Source: M3007 sp040383605
GTDB taxonomy: Bacteria; Bacteroidota; Bacteroidia; Chitinophagales; Saprospiraceae
Length of the DNA: 12,659 nucleotides
Reading direction: 5' to 3'
Assembly: GCA_040383605.1 (NCBI GenBank)
Contig: JBEIDF010000096.1
Location: forward strand, 1-12,659
This document shows, in pieces, positions 1 to 7,340 of the stretch. The position numbers and the translations under genes were made by a program. Numbering within the stretch: position 1 is the first letter of the stretch; each line of letters starts with the position of its first letter. Under the pieces are notes generated by a model. It searched no databases. It worked only from the letters and a program-made list of their open reading frames with translations, and was not told where the DNA came from.

Positions 1-1670
1 CGGACGGGGACTTCAAATACCTCTACCTCGCCGTCCGTCGTACCGTCAGTACGCCAGGCGCTGCCGCTCAGGCTGACGAGCAGGTTGTAGCATTGCGTGG
101 CGCTGAAAGCGCCGTTGTAGCCGTACACATGCGCATAATAGGTGCCGGAGGTCGAAGCGTTGTTGACAATAATTTGCTCCGGTGCAACCCCATCGTTTTG
201 GGAAATCGCGATGGAGGAGTTGTTTCTCCACAGGCGCAGGTCGTAGTCGAAGGGCAGGTTGGTCAGATTAATTTTAATATTCCGGTTCGAGGAGTTCACC
301 GTAAAGCTAAAATAATCGACGTCTGTGGACGTCCCGATCAGCGCATTGATCGCCGTGCCGGGGGTGATATTTTTTGCCGTGTTCCTGCTGTTATTGGACT
401 CAAACGGATCCGTGCAGTTGTTGGCGCTTTGTGTGGTAAAGCTGGCTGCTGCGGAGTAGTTACCTGGGCCGCCGCTGCATACCGCTTGTACCTGGTAGTT
501 GTAGGAAGTGCCGGCGCTCAGTCCGGTCAGGACGTGGGAAGTCGTGGTAATACCGGACACGGTGGTCCAGGTATTTCCGTTTGCCAGTTTCCACTGCAGG
601 TTGTAGGAGGAGGCGCCGCTGACGCTGCCCCAGTTCAGGGTGGCGCCGGTTTGGGTAATACTCGTGGCATTCAGTCCGGTCGGCGCGCCGCAGCTACCGC
701 CGGCGGGCGGGACGCAGCCTTGCGAGTTGACGAGGCTATATCGGGCGCCGTTGGGGGCCAACACGGCCTGCATCCGGTCGCGTTGGCCGATTGTGAACAT
801 ATACATACAGGCGTCGTAGGTATAGTCCATATAGTTCATGGTCATTTCGAGCGGCTGACCGTTGCAGGTAGAGTAGTGTGGATAAGTCGGGCAACCGCCG
901 TTAGAGGTATTGTGTACCGGCGTGTCGTTCACAAAATCATTACCGCAGGTAGCATCGCCCCAGATATGGCGCAGGTTGAGCCAGTGGCCTACCTCGTGGG
1001 TGGCGGTGCGGCCTTTGTCGTATGGAGAAGAGGCGTTAATTCTGCCGAAATAGGCGTAATCGCACACTACGCCGTCAGTGTTGGCCGGGCCGCCCGGGAA
1101 CTGCGCGTAGCCCAGCAGCCCGCTGCCCAGGTCGCAAACCCAGATATTGAGGTACTGGTTGCGATCCCATATGTCGCTGCCGCCTTGGCTGAAGAACTTA
1201 ACGGCGTTATTCGTACTGAAAGAGGTTACTTGCGTTTGGCGGCGCACGATCCCGGTGGTGGGGTTGCCGCTCGGGTCGCGTTGGGCGAGGCAGAAGTTGA
1301 CTTCACAGTCAGCCGCCAGGGGTGCGAATTCAGGTGGGGTATTTCCGACATCGGAGTTCAGCTTGCGGAAATCTTCGTTGAGTACGTCAATTTGCGATTG
1401 GATTTGTTGATCGGTCAGGTTTTCCGCGTTTACATTCCAGACTACGTGCACCACCACCGGGATGGTCACTACAGTCCGGCTGCGGACAGCGCCGTGCTGG
1501 ATATATTGTTCCGTGTGGCGCTCCATGGCATCCAGGCGCTCTTGGAAACCGGGGTCTGCCTGGAGTTGTTGGAGCAGGTGCTCATGGGTGGCGCAGGCGC
1601 GTTGTTGTGCCGGAAGATTGGTTAGGGCTGCCAGCGCCAGCAGCAGAAAGAAAATAGATTTACGAATCAT
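1..1670 (-). CDS. Secreted M43-family (pappalysin/cytophagalysin-like) zinc metalloprotease, 3' end off the window
   Basis: This is a secreted zinc endopeptidase. The frame is open from the ATG at 1670 to the left edge (556 codons visible, no stop). Residues 1-21 are a signal peptide with a hydrophobic run at 5-17, followed by QQ. A prodomain-like segment follows; it contains RACATHE (24-30), whose Cys26 resembles the cysteine-switch position of bacterial pappalysins. The zinc site HEVGHWLNLRH is at 225-235 (ligands H225, H229, H235; catalytic E226), and the Met-turn MNYMDYTYD is at 278-286. A fibronectin III domain covers about 328-414, and a PPC-like beta-sandwich about 420-535 (DPFESNN start, DVDYFSFTV). 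A T9SS sorting domain probably lies beyond the edge, but this is inferred. The gene diverges from the M1 peptidase. The family call is very secure; the substrate is unknown. The opposite strand is also open here (93-1625) but has no recognisable domain. Confidence 0.95.
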   Translation of the reverse strand, partial: MIRKSIFFLLLALAALTNLPAQQRACATHEHLLQQLQADPGFQERLDAMERHTEQYIQHGAVRSRTVVTIPVVVHVVWNVNAENLTDQQIQSQIDVLNEDFRKLNSDVGNTPPEFAPLAADCEVNFCLAQRDPSGNPTTGIVRRQTQVTSFSTNNAVKFFSQGGSDIWDRNQYLNIWVCDLGSGLLGYAQFPGGPANTDGVVCDYAYFGRINASSPYDKGRTATHEVGHWLNLRHIWGDATCGNDFVNDTPVHNTSNGGCPTYPHYSTCNGQPLEMTMNYMDYTYDACMYMFTIGQRDRMQAVLAPNGARYSLVNSQGCVPPAGGSCGAPTGLNATSITQTGATLNWGSVSGASSYNLQWKLANGNTWTTVSGITTTSHVLTGLSAGTSYNYQVQAVCSGGPGNYSAAASFTTQSANNCTDPFESNNSRNTAKNITPGTAINALIGTSTDVDYFSFTVNSSNRNIKINLTNLPFDYDLRLWRNNSSIAISQNDGVAPEQIIVNNASTSGTYYAHVYGYNGAFSATQCYNLLVSLSGSAWRTDGTTDGEVEVFEVPV

Positions 1671-1771
1671 AACTATGCAAGGTTTTGTTTACTGACAATT
1701 CATGCGCCTCGCAGAAAACACGCGATACGCAGGTTATTTGCAACACATCGAATAACAACACAGGGATACCG

Positions 1772-1779
1772 CAAATGTA
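1772..1779 (-). promoter_or_regulatory. Possible Bacteroidota -7 element for the M43 protease gene
   Basis: Read on the minus strand, this is TACATTTG, a perfect match to the Bacteroidota -7 consensus TAnnTTTG. It lies in the AT-rich divergent spacer about 100 bp upstream of the protease ATG. No TTG-type -33 element is visible 17-23 bp upstream, so the assignment is weak. Confidence 0.25.
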
Positions 1780-1796
1780 CATTTTTTTTGTATATT

Positions 1797-1818
1797 ACAT
1801 AGCGTTATGTTAGCATAA
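1797..1818. promoter_or_regulatory. Overlapping short inverted repeats in the divergent spacer (possible operator)
   Basis: Two inverted repeats share a central arm. ACATA-GCGT-TATGT occupies 1797-1810, and TTATG-TTAG-CATAA occupies 1805-1818. This gives three alternating CATA/TATG half-sites within 22 bp of the spacer between the two divergent peptidase genes. The geometry could suit a dimeric regulator controlling one or both genes. The arms are only five bases in AT-rich DNA, so chance is a real alternative. Confidence 0.2.
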
Positions 1819-1943
1819 AATTCATTTTGCGCAATTGTTCAGCCTGTTACATGGTTGAGAAATAGGACGCCGATTTTTGAAAGATACGGAAAACAGCCGA
1901 TTCACGCATAATTTCCGTACATTTACCGCCTAATTAACACGCT

Positions 1944-3812
1944 ATGTATCGTCTTATTGCCCTGTTTATTCTTTTTACGCTCTCCGCGCGCGCGATCGCG
2001 CAAACTGATTTATTTTTGCCGCGCAATTTCCAGCGCGCATACGACAAAGGTACGCGCAGCAAGGATGGCAAGCCGGGCCCAAATTACTGGCAAAATCGGG
2101 CCGATTACCGAATCAAGGTTTCCATAAATCCTAAAAACCGCCGACTGAGCGGGGAGGAGACGGTTGTGTATTACAACAACAGCCCGGATACGCTAAAAAT
2201 GCTGCGTTTCAAACTCGCGCATGACCGCTACCGGAAAGGCAGCCTGCGTTCGAGCGATGTAGCGCCCGCCGACGTCACAGATGAGGGCGTTCGTATCGAA
2301 ATGCTGAGCCTGAACGGCAAAAACATAGAAGAGCAGCGCCGGCGCAAATACAATACCTTTTTGGATGTCCGCTTGGGCGCCGATGTGATCCTCCCGGGCG
2401 CTACCGCTACCGCTACCGTAAAATGGTCTTATACCCTCCCGGCGGATAAAGACGCCTCGCGCGAGTGCGTGTGCGATCCCACTACCTTTTTCGTGCCGTA
2501 TTGGTATCCGCAAATCGCGGTGTACGACGACTACCACGGCTGGGCAGACGCCCCCTACACGGGGCTACAGGAGTTTTACCATGACTTCGCAGATTACGAC
2601 GTCACCATTACCCTGCCCAAAGGTTATATGGTTTGGGCTACGGGCGAATGGCAAAATCCGGAGGAACTCCTGACGCCTTCGATACTGGAAAAGTGGAAGC
2701 AAGCGCACACCGACACGGCAATTATTTCAATTTGGAAAGAAGCCGATCTGAAAAAGGGTGGGATCTTTCAGAAAAAGAAGCAGCATGTTTTCCACTATAA
2801 AGCCAAAGATGTGCCGGATTTCACCTTTGCCGCCAGCGATCACTATAACTGGGACGCCACCTCGGTAGAAGTGGATGCAAAAACCGGTCGCCGCACGTTT
2901 GTCAGCGCCGCATACGACAGCGACTCAAAGGATTTTCTGCGCGTGGCGCGCATCGCCGCCGACGGCATCCGCTTGATGAGTACCTGGCTGCCGGGATATC
3001 CGTTCCCTTATCCGTGCATGACGGTTTTTAACGGCAACGACGGCATGGAGTTTCCTATGATGGTCAATGACGCTTCGGTGTCGGAAAATGCCGTCACCTC
3101 GCTCACTGTCCACGAAGTGGCGCACACGTATTTCCCGTTTATGATGGGCATCAACGAGCAGGATTATGCCTGGATGGATGAAGGCTGGGCCAATTTTTTC
3201 GATCATTTTCTGGCAGACTCGCTGCAGGGAAAAAAAAGTACAATCCGGGGGTACTCGAACGTGGCAGGCACCGATATGGAAACGCCGCCCATGGTGCGCT
3301 CGCGTTTTCTGAGCGGTCCAGCCTACGGTATCGCCTCGTACTCGCGGCCGCAAAGCGCCTACGTCGTCCTGTTGGATATGCTGGGCTATGAACTATTCCA
3401 TCAATGTATGGTCGAATATATGGATCGCTGGAAAGGCAAACATCCGATGCCGTACGACTTTTTTAACACGTGGAACGAGGTGTCTGGCCAAAACCTGAAC
3501 TGGTACTGGAAACCTTGGTTTTTTGATTGGGGATACCCTGATCTGGGCATCCGGGGCGTGGAAAAAGATCCGGCGGCCAACCGCGATCTCATCCTGATTG
3601 ATCGCTTGGGCAACTTGCCAACGCCGATTTACCTCGATCTCACATACGAGGACGGGAGCACGGAGCGCCTGCACCGCGGGGCTGATGCATGGCGCGAGGG
3701 CAAGACGCAGCTGACGATTCCGGCGCAAGTCGGAAAATCCTTGAAAAATCTGACGTTGGGCGCTCCAACCGTCCCGGACACCGATAGAAAAAATAATGTG
3801 TGGTCGAAATGA
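1944..3812 (+). CDS. Exported M1-family (aminopeptidase N-like) zinc metallopeptidase
   Basis: This is a predicted zinc aminopeptidase that trims N-terminal residues from peptides, probably in the periplasm or at the cell surface. The 622-residue product begins with a signal peptide (about 1-20, ending ARAIAQ). An N-terminal beta-rich domain typical of M1 follows. The substrate-binding loop is GMEFP (367-371), in place of the classical GxMEN. The zinc site is HEVAH (390-394) plus E413 in WMDEGWANFF, giving the exact HExxH-18-E spacing. Y466 in SYSRP is the likely transition-state tyrosine. The C-terminus (ending NNVWSK) shows no T9SS sorting signal and no ERAP-type extension, so soluble export or loose envelope association is inferred. 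The start is supported by the signal peptide; no Shine-Dalgarno is visible. The gene is divergent from the M43 protease, and together they suggest a peptide-degrading neighbourhood. Confidence 0.95.
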   Translation: MYRLIALFILFTLSARAIAQTDLFLPRNFQRAYDKGTRSKDGKPGPNYWQNRADYRIKVSINPKNRRLSGEETVVYYNNSPDTLKMLRFKLAHDRYRKGSLRSSDVAPADVTDEGVRIEMLSLNGKNIEEQRRRKYNTFLDVRLGADVILPGATATATVKWSYTLPADKDASRECVCDPTTFFVPYWYPQIAVYDDYHGWADAPYTGLQEFYHDFADYDVTITLPKGYMVWATGEWQNPEELLTPSILEKWKQAHTDTAIISIWKEADLKKGGIFQKKKQHVFHYKAKDVPDFTFAASDHYNWDATSVEVDAKTGRRTFVSAAYDSDSKDFLRVARIAADGIRLMSTWLPGYPFPYPCMTVFNGNDGMEFPMMVNDASVSENAVTSLTVHEVAHTYFPFMMGINEQDYAWMDEGWANFFDHFLADSLQGKKSTIRGYSNVAGTDMETPPMVRSRFLSGPAYGIASYSRPQSAYVVLLDMLGYELFHQCMVEYMDRWKGKHPMPYDFFNTWNEVSGQNLNWYWKPWFFDWGYPDLGIRGVEKDPAANRDLILIDRLGNLPTPIYLDLTYEDGSTERLHRGADAWREGKTQLTIPAQVGKSLKNLTLGAPTVPDTDRKNNVWSK

Positions 3813-3872
3813 TGCCCGTGTATCTATTGCTATTCGTCTTCGTTTCGACAAAATAATCTTCATTTATTTGTT

Positions 3873-4517
3873 ATGCATACCAACACCATTTTTACCTATG
3901 CCTTGTACATCGCGCTGACGATCTTAATTGTCCTGGCCGGGTATAAAGCATGCCAACTCAAGGCCGGAGAATCCCCGATAGCCCAAAGAGAGGCAGAGGC
4001 GGAACAATACGTGCGGGATAAAGGCTATGTGCCACCGGATACTACGATGCAGGAATCGAGCGCTGTATTCCTGGACGAAGAGATCCCGTCGAGCGCCGCA
4101 GGGTCGTCCGGCGATGCAGAAGAGATTAAATACAACGATCCGGTCTCGACAACGCCCCGCCAACCGACAGCCGACAGCAAAGCCGTGCCTGCGCCGGCTC
4201 CGAAAACCAGCCCGGCGCCGGTCGCCACCCCCGAGCCAGAACAACCTGTACCCCCAAGCGCCCAGACTCGTTTAAGGCCAACCGGCCCCACTGGCCGGTA
4301 TCTTGTGGTGACCGGCTCTTTCACCGTGTCGGAAAATGCCCGGGATGAAATGGAAACGCTTATTCAACGGGGATATGTCAACGCCGAGGTTCGGAAGTTC
4401 AAGCCCGGCTTCCACACCGTGGTGGCCCTGCGCACCAACGACCGCAGAAAGGCAAACGCCGAAGTAAGCAAACTTAAAAGATCCGGATTCCCCAGCACTT
4501 ATATCCGGGCTGAATAA
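3873..4517 (+). CDS. Membrane-anchored SPOR-domain protein
   Basis: This 214-residue protein has a short N-terminus and one transmembrane segment (about 7-24). Next come an acidic stretch (about 60-90) and a Pro/Ala-rich linker (about 95-138) that could span the periplasm. The C-terminal SPOR domain (about 141-213) starts with GRYLVVTGSF and ends with SGFPSTYIRAE, matching the family's beta-alpha-beta-beta-alpha-beta pattern. SPOR domains bind denuded glycan strands of septal peptidoglycan, so a role in cell division or wall remodelling is likely. The specific protein is not one I can name. The sequence around C27 (YKAC) is not a lipobox, so an inner-membrane anchor is preferred over a lipoprotein. 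It lies 60 bp after the M1 gene and 35 bp before the phosphatase gene, so co-transcription with the latter is plausible. Confidence 0.85.
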   Translation: MHTNTIFTYALYIALTILIVLAGYKACQLKAGESPIAQREAEAEQYVRDKGYVPPDTTMQESSAVFLDEEIPSSAAGSSGDAEEIKYNDPVSTTPRQPTADSKAVPAPAPKTSPAPVATPEPEQPVPPSAQTRLRPTGPTGRYLVVTGSFTVSENARDEMETLIQRGYVNAEVRKFKPGFHTVVALRTNDRRKANAEVSKLKRSGFPSTYIRAE

Positions 4518-4544
4518 TCCGCAATCCGCAATCCGCAATCCGCA
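4517..4544. repeat. Four perfect tandem copies of a 7-bp repeat (ATCCGCA)
   Basis: Copies lie at 4517-4523, 4524-4530, 4531-4537 and 4538-4544 with no mismatch. The first base of the array is the last base of the SPOR gene's TAA stop, and the array ends 8 bp before the GmhB-like start codon. It therefore makes up almost all of the 35-bp spacer. The unit is not self-complementary, so a hairpin terminator is unlikely. It resembles the short heptanucleotide tandem repeats seen in spacers of various bacteria. Confidence 0.97.
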
Positions 4545-4552
4545 ATTATACC

Positions 4553-5104
4553 ATGGTTCTTTTCCTCGATCGAGACGGCGTAATCAACGTTCGAACCCCC
4601 GGCGACTACGTTAAAACGCCCGAGGAGTTTGTTTTTGAATATAAAGTGCCGGAAGCGATTCGTCTGTTGAGGCCTTTTTTCGATCGGATCGTGATTCTCA
4701 CCAATCAATCGGGTATTGGCAAGGGCGTGATGACGGAATCGCAGTTAACCGATGTGCATGCTGTATTGCTTGCGGGTATTCGGAATGCCGGCGGTCAGAT
4801 TGACGGTATTTATTTTTGTCCGCACCTGCCTGATTCCGGTTGTGGGTGTCGGAAACCGGCGATCGGCCTGGCTTTGCGGGCGCAGGCGGATTTTCCCGAT
4901 ATTCGCTTCAGCGAGGCTTGGCTGGTGGGAGACTCCGTGTGCGACATGGATCTGGCCTTGGCGTTGGGCGCCCGGACGGTACTGATTGAGGGGAAAACAG
5001 AGGAGGCGTCGCGACTTGCCGACATGCCCCTGCAGCATCGGTTTAATTCGCTGTGGGACTTTGCCCGGTGGTACGCTGTTTCCTCTTTTTCAGCGACGAA
5101 ATAA
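4553..5104 (+). CDS. gmhB: HAD-family phosphatase, D-glycero-D-manno-heptose 1,7-bisphosphate 7-phosphatase (GmhB) type
   Basis: This cytoplasmic HAD phosphatase probably removes the 7-phosphate from heptose 1,7-bisphosphate, the step feeding ADP-heptose for LPS core or S-layer glycans. All family motifs are present in 183 residues, the normal size. Motif I is DRDG (nucleophile D6, acid/base D8). Motif II is the threonine of ILTNQSG (T50). The motif III basic residue is R100 or K101. Motif IV is GDSVCDMD (D127, D131). The structural zinc loop CPH-x5-CGC (C89, H91, C97, C99) separates GmhB and HisB-N enzymes from other HAD proteins. HisB-type histidinol phosphatase is the alternative, but no histidine gene is nearby. 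Neither an export signal nor a Shine-Dalgarno is visible. The stop is followed by a strong hairpin that probably ends this plus-strand unit. Confidence 0.88.
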   Translation: MVLFLDRDGVINVRTPGDYVKTPEEFVFEYKVPEAIRLLRPFFDRIVILTNQSGIGKGVMTESQLTDVHAVLLAGIRNAGGQIDGIYFCPHLPDSGCGCRKPAIGLALRAQADFPDIRFSEAWLVGDSVCDMDLALALGARTVLIEGKTEEASRLADMPLQHRFNSLWDFARWYAVSSFSATK

Positions 5105-5110
5105 AATAAT

Positions 5111-5162
5111 GAAGGGGTGTTTATTTGTTTTTCAAAAAAATCAAAAAAATAAACACCCCTTC
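5111..5162. terminator. Hairpin terminator between convergent genes
   Basis: A perfect 16-bp stem pairs GAAGGGGTGTTTATTT (5111-5126) with its complement (5147-5162) around a 20-base A/T-rich loop that can extend the helix. It sits between the stop of the GmhB-like gene (5104) and the stop of the OmpA-family gene (5205), so it could serve both directions. There is no clean U-run directly after the stem on either strand; the T/A runs lie inside the upper stem and loop. The terminator call therefore rests on the stem strength and the convergent position. Confidence 0.65.
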
Positions 5163-5204
5163 AACGCATTGTTTTGTTTCGCTAGCCGTAAACGCTCTCC
5201 AAGA

Positions 5205-7220
5205 CTACATTTTGCGAACCAGCACTTCGTAGCGCACGTTCAGTTGGTGTTGTTCTTCCGTGCAGGTTACCCCTTTTCCGCAGGCATTGCGCAGGTTTTG
5301 TTCACCTTTTCCATAAGCGTTGATCCGCGTTTCTGCGATGCCGCGGTAGGCGAGATAGGTTTTGGCATTTTTTGCCCGATCTTCTGAAAGCGCGAGATTT
5401 TTAGCTGTATCGCCGCGCGCGTCCGTGTAGGCGACCAGGTCTATTTCCATGCCCGGGTACTGCTTCATCAGTTCATAGACGGCTTCGAGTTGGCGGCTGG
5501 TAAATTGGTTGATCGTTGCTTTATTGGGTTCAAAATTCAGTTGGTCCATGATCATGACAGAGCCTGCTTTGAAAGCGCCGGCCTCCGACTGGCCTCCGCC
5601 GAGTTCGGTGGGTCGCAGGCGCACCTCTTTAAAAGCGCCTTGTCCGGCAAACACGATCAGGTTGCTGCTTTCGGGTTTAAAGCCTTCGCGTTCTACCTGC
5701 AGCAGGTATTCGCCGTCCAGCGGGAGGCAAATTTCGAATTCGCCGTTCAGGTTGCTGCGGCCGCGCGCCTGCTGGCCGCTTTGTTTGTGGGTAAATCGCA
5801 GGCTCGCATTGACGATGCGTCGGCCCAATTGATCGGTGGAAACGATCCCCGTTACCTTATGGCAGGCAGGTGCATCCTGCAGGGCGATCCGAATTTCTTC
5901 CAATTCATCCGTTTCGAAGCTAAAGAAACGCTCGGCTGTTTGATAGCCTTCGAGGCTGACCAGCAGGAGGTAGCTGCGGTATTTAAACAGATCGGCGCCG
6001 GTTTTTCCGGCTGCGTTGGTGTAGAGGTCGGCCGGCCCGAGATCTTCTGCATCTTTTCGTTTCAGTTGGAGGCTGACGACATTGGATTCGCCGTCCTGCA
6101 AAGGCGCCAGATCAATATCGTAGTACCCTTGTTGGGAGCTGCTGACGAAGCCGTCTTCCGTTGGTTTCAGGATGCGGACGGCGGCGCCCTGCAGGGGTTG
6201 GCCGGTGCGGGCGTCTGTGATGTAGAGTTGGACGGGACGGGCGACCGGTTTTTCCACGCCTTCGATCCCTTTTTCTATTCTAAACGAGAAAATATCATCT
6301 TTTCCGTAGCTGTTTTGCGCTCTCGAGCTGGCAAAAAAACCGTGTTTGCCCTCATCATCCATGATGAACCCGAGATCGTCTTTATCTGAATTAAACGGTT
6401 CACCGAGATTTACGACTTCCTTACTGCCGTCCGGCAGGAGATCGAGATAGAACAGGTCAAGTCCGCCGAGGGTATTATGGCCGTCGGAAGAAAAGAACAG
6501 CGTGCCATTCAGGTGGATGAAAGGGAACAGTTCATTTTTGCCGGAATTGACTTCCGGCCCCAGGTTCACAGGTGTTTGCCAGCCGCTGCCGGACTGATAG
6601 GTACTGGAGTAGATATCGAATCCGCCAAAGCCGCCGGGCATATCGGAGGCGAAGTACAGGGTGTTGCCGTCTGCGCTCAGGCTTGGGTGCAGGCAAGAAT
6701 AGGTATCGCTGTTGAAGGGCAGTTCGCGCACATCGGCCCAGTCCAGCGTACTGCGGCGGGCCATGTAAATTTTGAGGCGCACCTTACCGCTCCCGTCGGA
6801 TTTCTGCACCCCTTTGCGCATATTATTGCGCGTAAAGAACATATATTTATAGTCGCGGCTAAACGACACCGGCCCTTCGTGCAAGGTGGAGTTAATTTCC
6901 AGAGAAAAACCGGAAGGCGCAATAGGTTCGCCATTTGGATCAAACGGCGCAAAAAATATTTCGGAAAACGTGGCGCCGGATTTTTTATCCTGCGGGCCGT
7001 TTTTCGCACGAGCGGTCACGAATACCAGGCCGTTTTTGTAGTACACCGGGCTGTAATCGTTGCCTGGACTGTTTAGAAAGCGACAATTTTCTACCCGCAC
7101 CACATTGGTGGGGTCTTCTTTTTCTAAAAAACGGTCTTTAGACTTACTTTTAGAGGATTGCTGCGCAAAGAGATTGGAGGCGAGCAGCAGGGGTAATACC
7201 AGGAGGGTTATATACTTCAT
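5205..7220 (-). CDS. PorE-like OmpA-family protein with beta-propeller and CarboxypepD-reg-like domains
   Basis: This is a predicted periplasmic or outer-membrane protein linking T9SS components to peptidoglycan. From the ATG at 7220 it has 671 residues. An upstream in-frame ATG at 7259 would add 13 residues before the signal peptide and is not favoured. Residues 1-20 are the signal peptide (cleaved before QSSKS). About 45-315 is a PD40/WD40-like propeller; blade motifs at 57-74, 116-133, 178-204, 232-258 and 282-313 suggest five blades. Two CarboxypepD-reg-like domains follow (about 328-446 and 454-537). The OmpA C-terminal domain is 555-671, with NFEPNKATI (562-570) and peptidoglycan-contact residues D600 (TDARG) and R615 (SEDRA). 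Propeller, regulatory domain and OmpA domain occur in this order in PorE of Porphyromonas, which also carries TPRs absent here. It is last in the minus-strand cluster, 120 bp after porP/sprF. Confidence 0.93.
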   Translation of the reverse strand: MKYITLLVLPLLLASNLFAQQSSKSKSKDRFLEKEDPTNVVRVENCRFLNSPGNDYSPVYYKNGLVFVTARAKNGPQDKKSGATFSEIFFAPFDPNGEPIAPSGFSLEINSTLHEGPVSFSRDYKYMFFTRNNMRKGVQKSDGSGKVRLKIYMARRSTLDWADVRELPFNSDTYSCLHPSLSADGNTLYFASDMPGGFGGFDIYSSTYQSGSGWQTPVNLGPEVNSGKNELFPFIHLNGTLFFSSDGHNTLGGLDLFYLDLLPDGSKEVVNLGEPFNSDKDDLGFIMDDEGKHGFFASSRAQNSYGKDDIFSFRIEKGIEGVEKPVARPVQLYITDARTGQPLQGAAVRILKPTEDGFVSSSQQGYYDIDLAPLQDGESNVVSLQLKRKDAEDLGPADLYTNAAGKTGADLFKYRSYLLLVSLEGYQTAERFFSFETDELEEIRIALQDAPACHKVTGIVSTDQLGRRIVNASLRFTHKQSGQQARGRSNLNGEFEICLPLDGEYLLQVEREGFKPESSNLIVFAGQGAFKEVRLRPTELGGGQSEAGAFKAGSVMIMDQLNFEPNKATINQFTSRQLEAVYELMKQYPGMEIDLVAYTDARGDTAKNLALSEDRAKNAKTYLAYRGIAETRINAYGKGEQNLRNACGKGVTCTEEQHQLNVRYEVLVRKM

Positions 7221-7233
7221 ACAAATCGTTTTT
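7218..7233 (-). promoter_or_regulatory. Conserved translation-start leader of the OmpA-family gene
   Basis: On the minus strand this reads AAAAACGATTTGTATG, ending in the start codon. It matches the porP/sprF leader at 8292-8307 in 14 of 16 positions, and both are preceded by GCGC. Neither contains a Shine-Dalgarno, so the A/T-rich leader may support initiation. The match also supports the ATG at 7220 over the upstream one at 7259. Confidence 0.4.
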
Positions 7234-7340
7234 GCGCGCGCGTCTGAGATTTTGCACACATTCGGCGTGATTTCATCCAGAAAAGAAGCGACACTTGTAT
7301 CAAACGCACGGGAACTGCAAAAAATTTTGTGGCGCTACAA

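Noticed and set aside
93..1625. A 510-codon open frame on the plus strand across the M43 gene
   Set aside because: Its translation has no recognisable domain, and the minus strand in the same region encodes a complete, motif-rich protease with a signal peptide. The open frame is a by-product of GC-rich codon use.
1918..1925. TACATTTA as a -7 promoter element for the M1 gene
   Set aside because: It misses the final G of TAnnTTTG, has no -33 element at suitable spacing, and would leave only a very short leader before the ATG at 1944.
1984..2000. CG-alternating tract with GCGATCGC in the M1 signal-peptide region
   Set aside because: It is explained by Ala/Arg codons in a GC-rich coding sequence. 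A single GCGATCGC is not evidence for a HIP1-type repeat family.
3873..3956. Lipoprotein signal in the SPOR protein (Cys27)
   Set aside because: The residues before the Cys are Y-K-A, which do not fit a lipobox. An uncleaved transmembrane anchor fits better.
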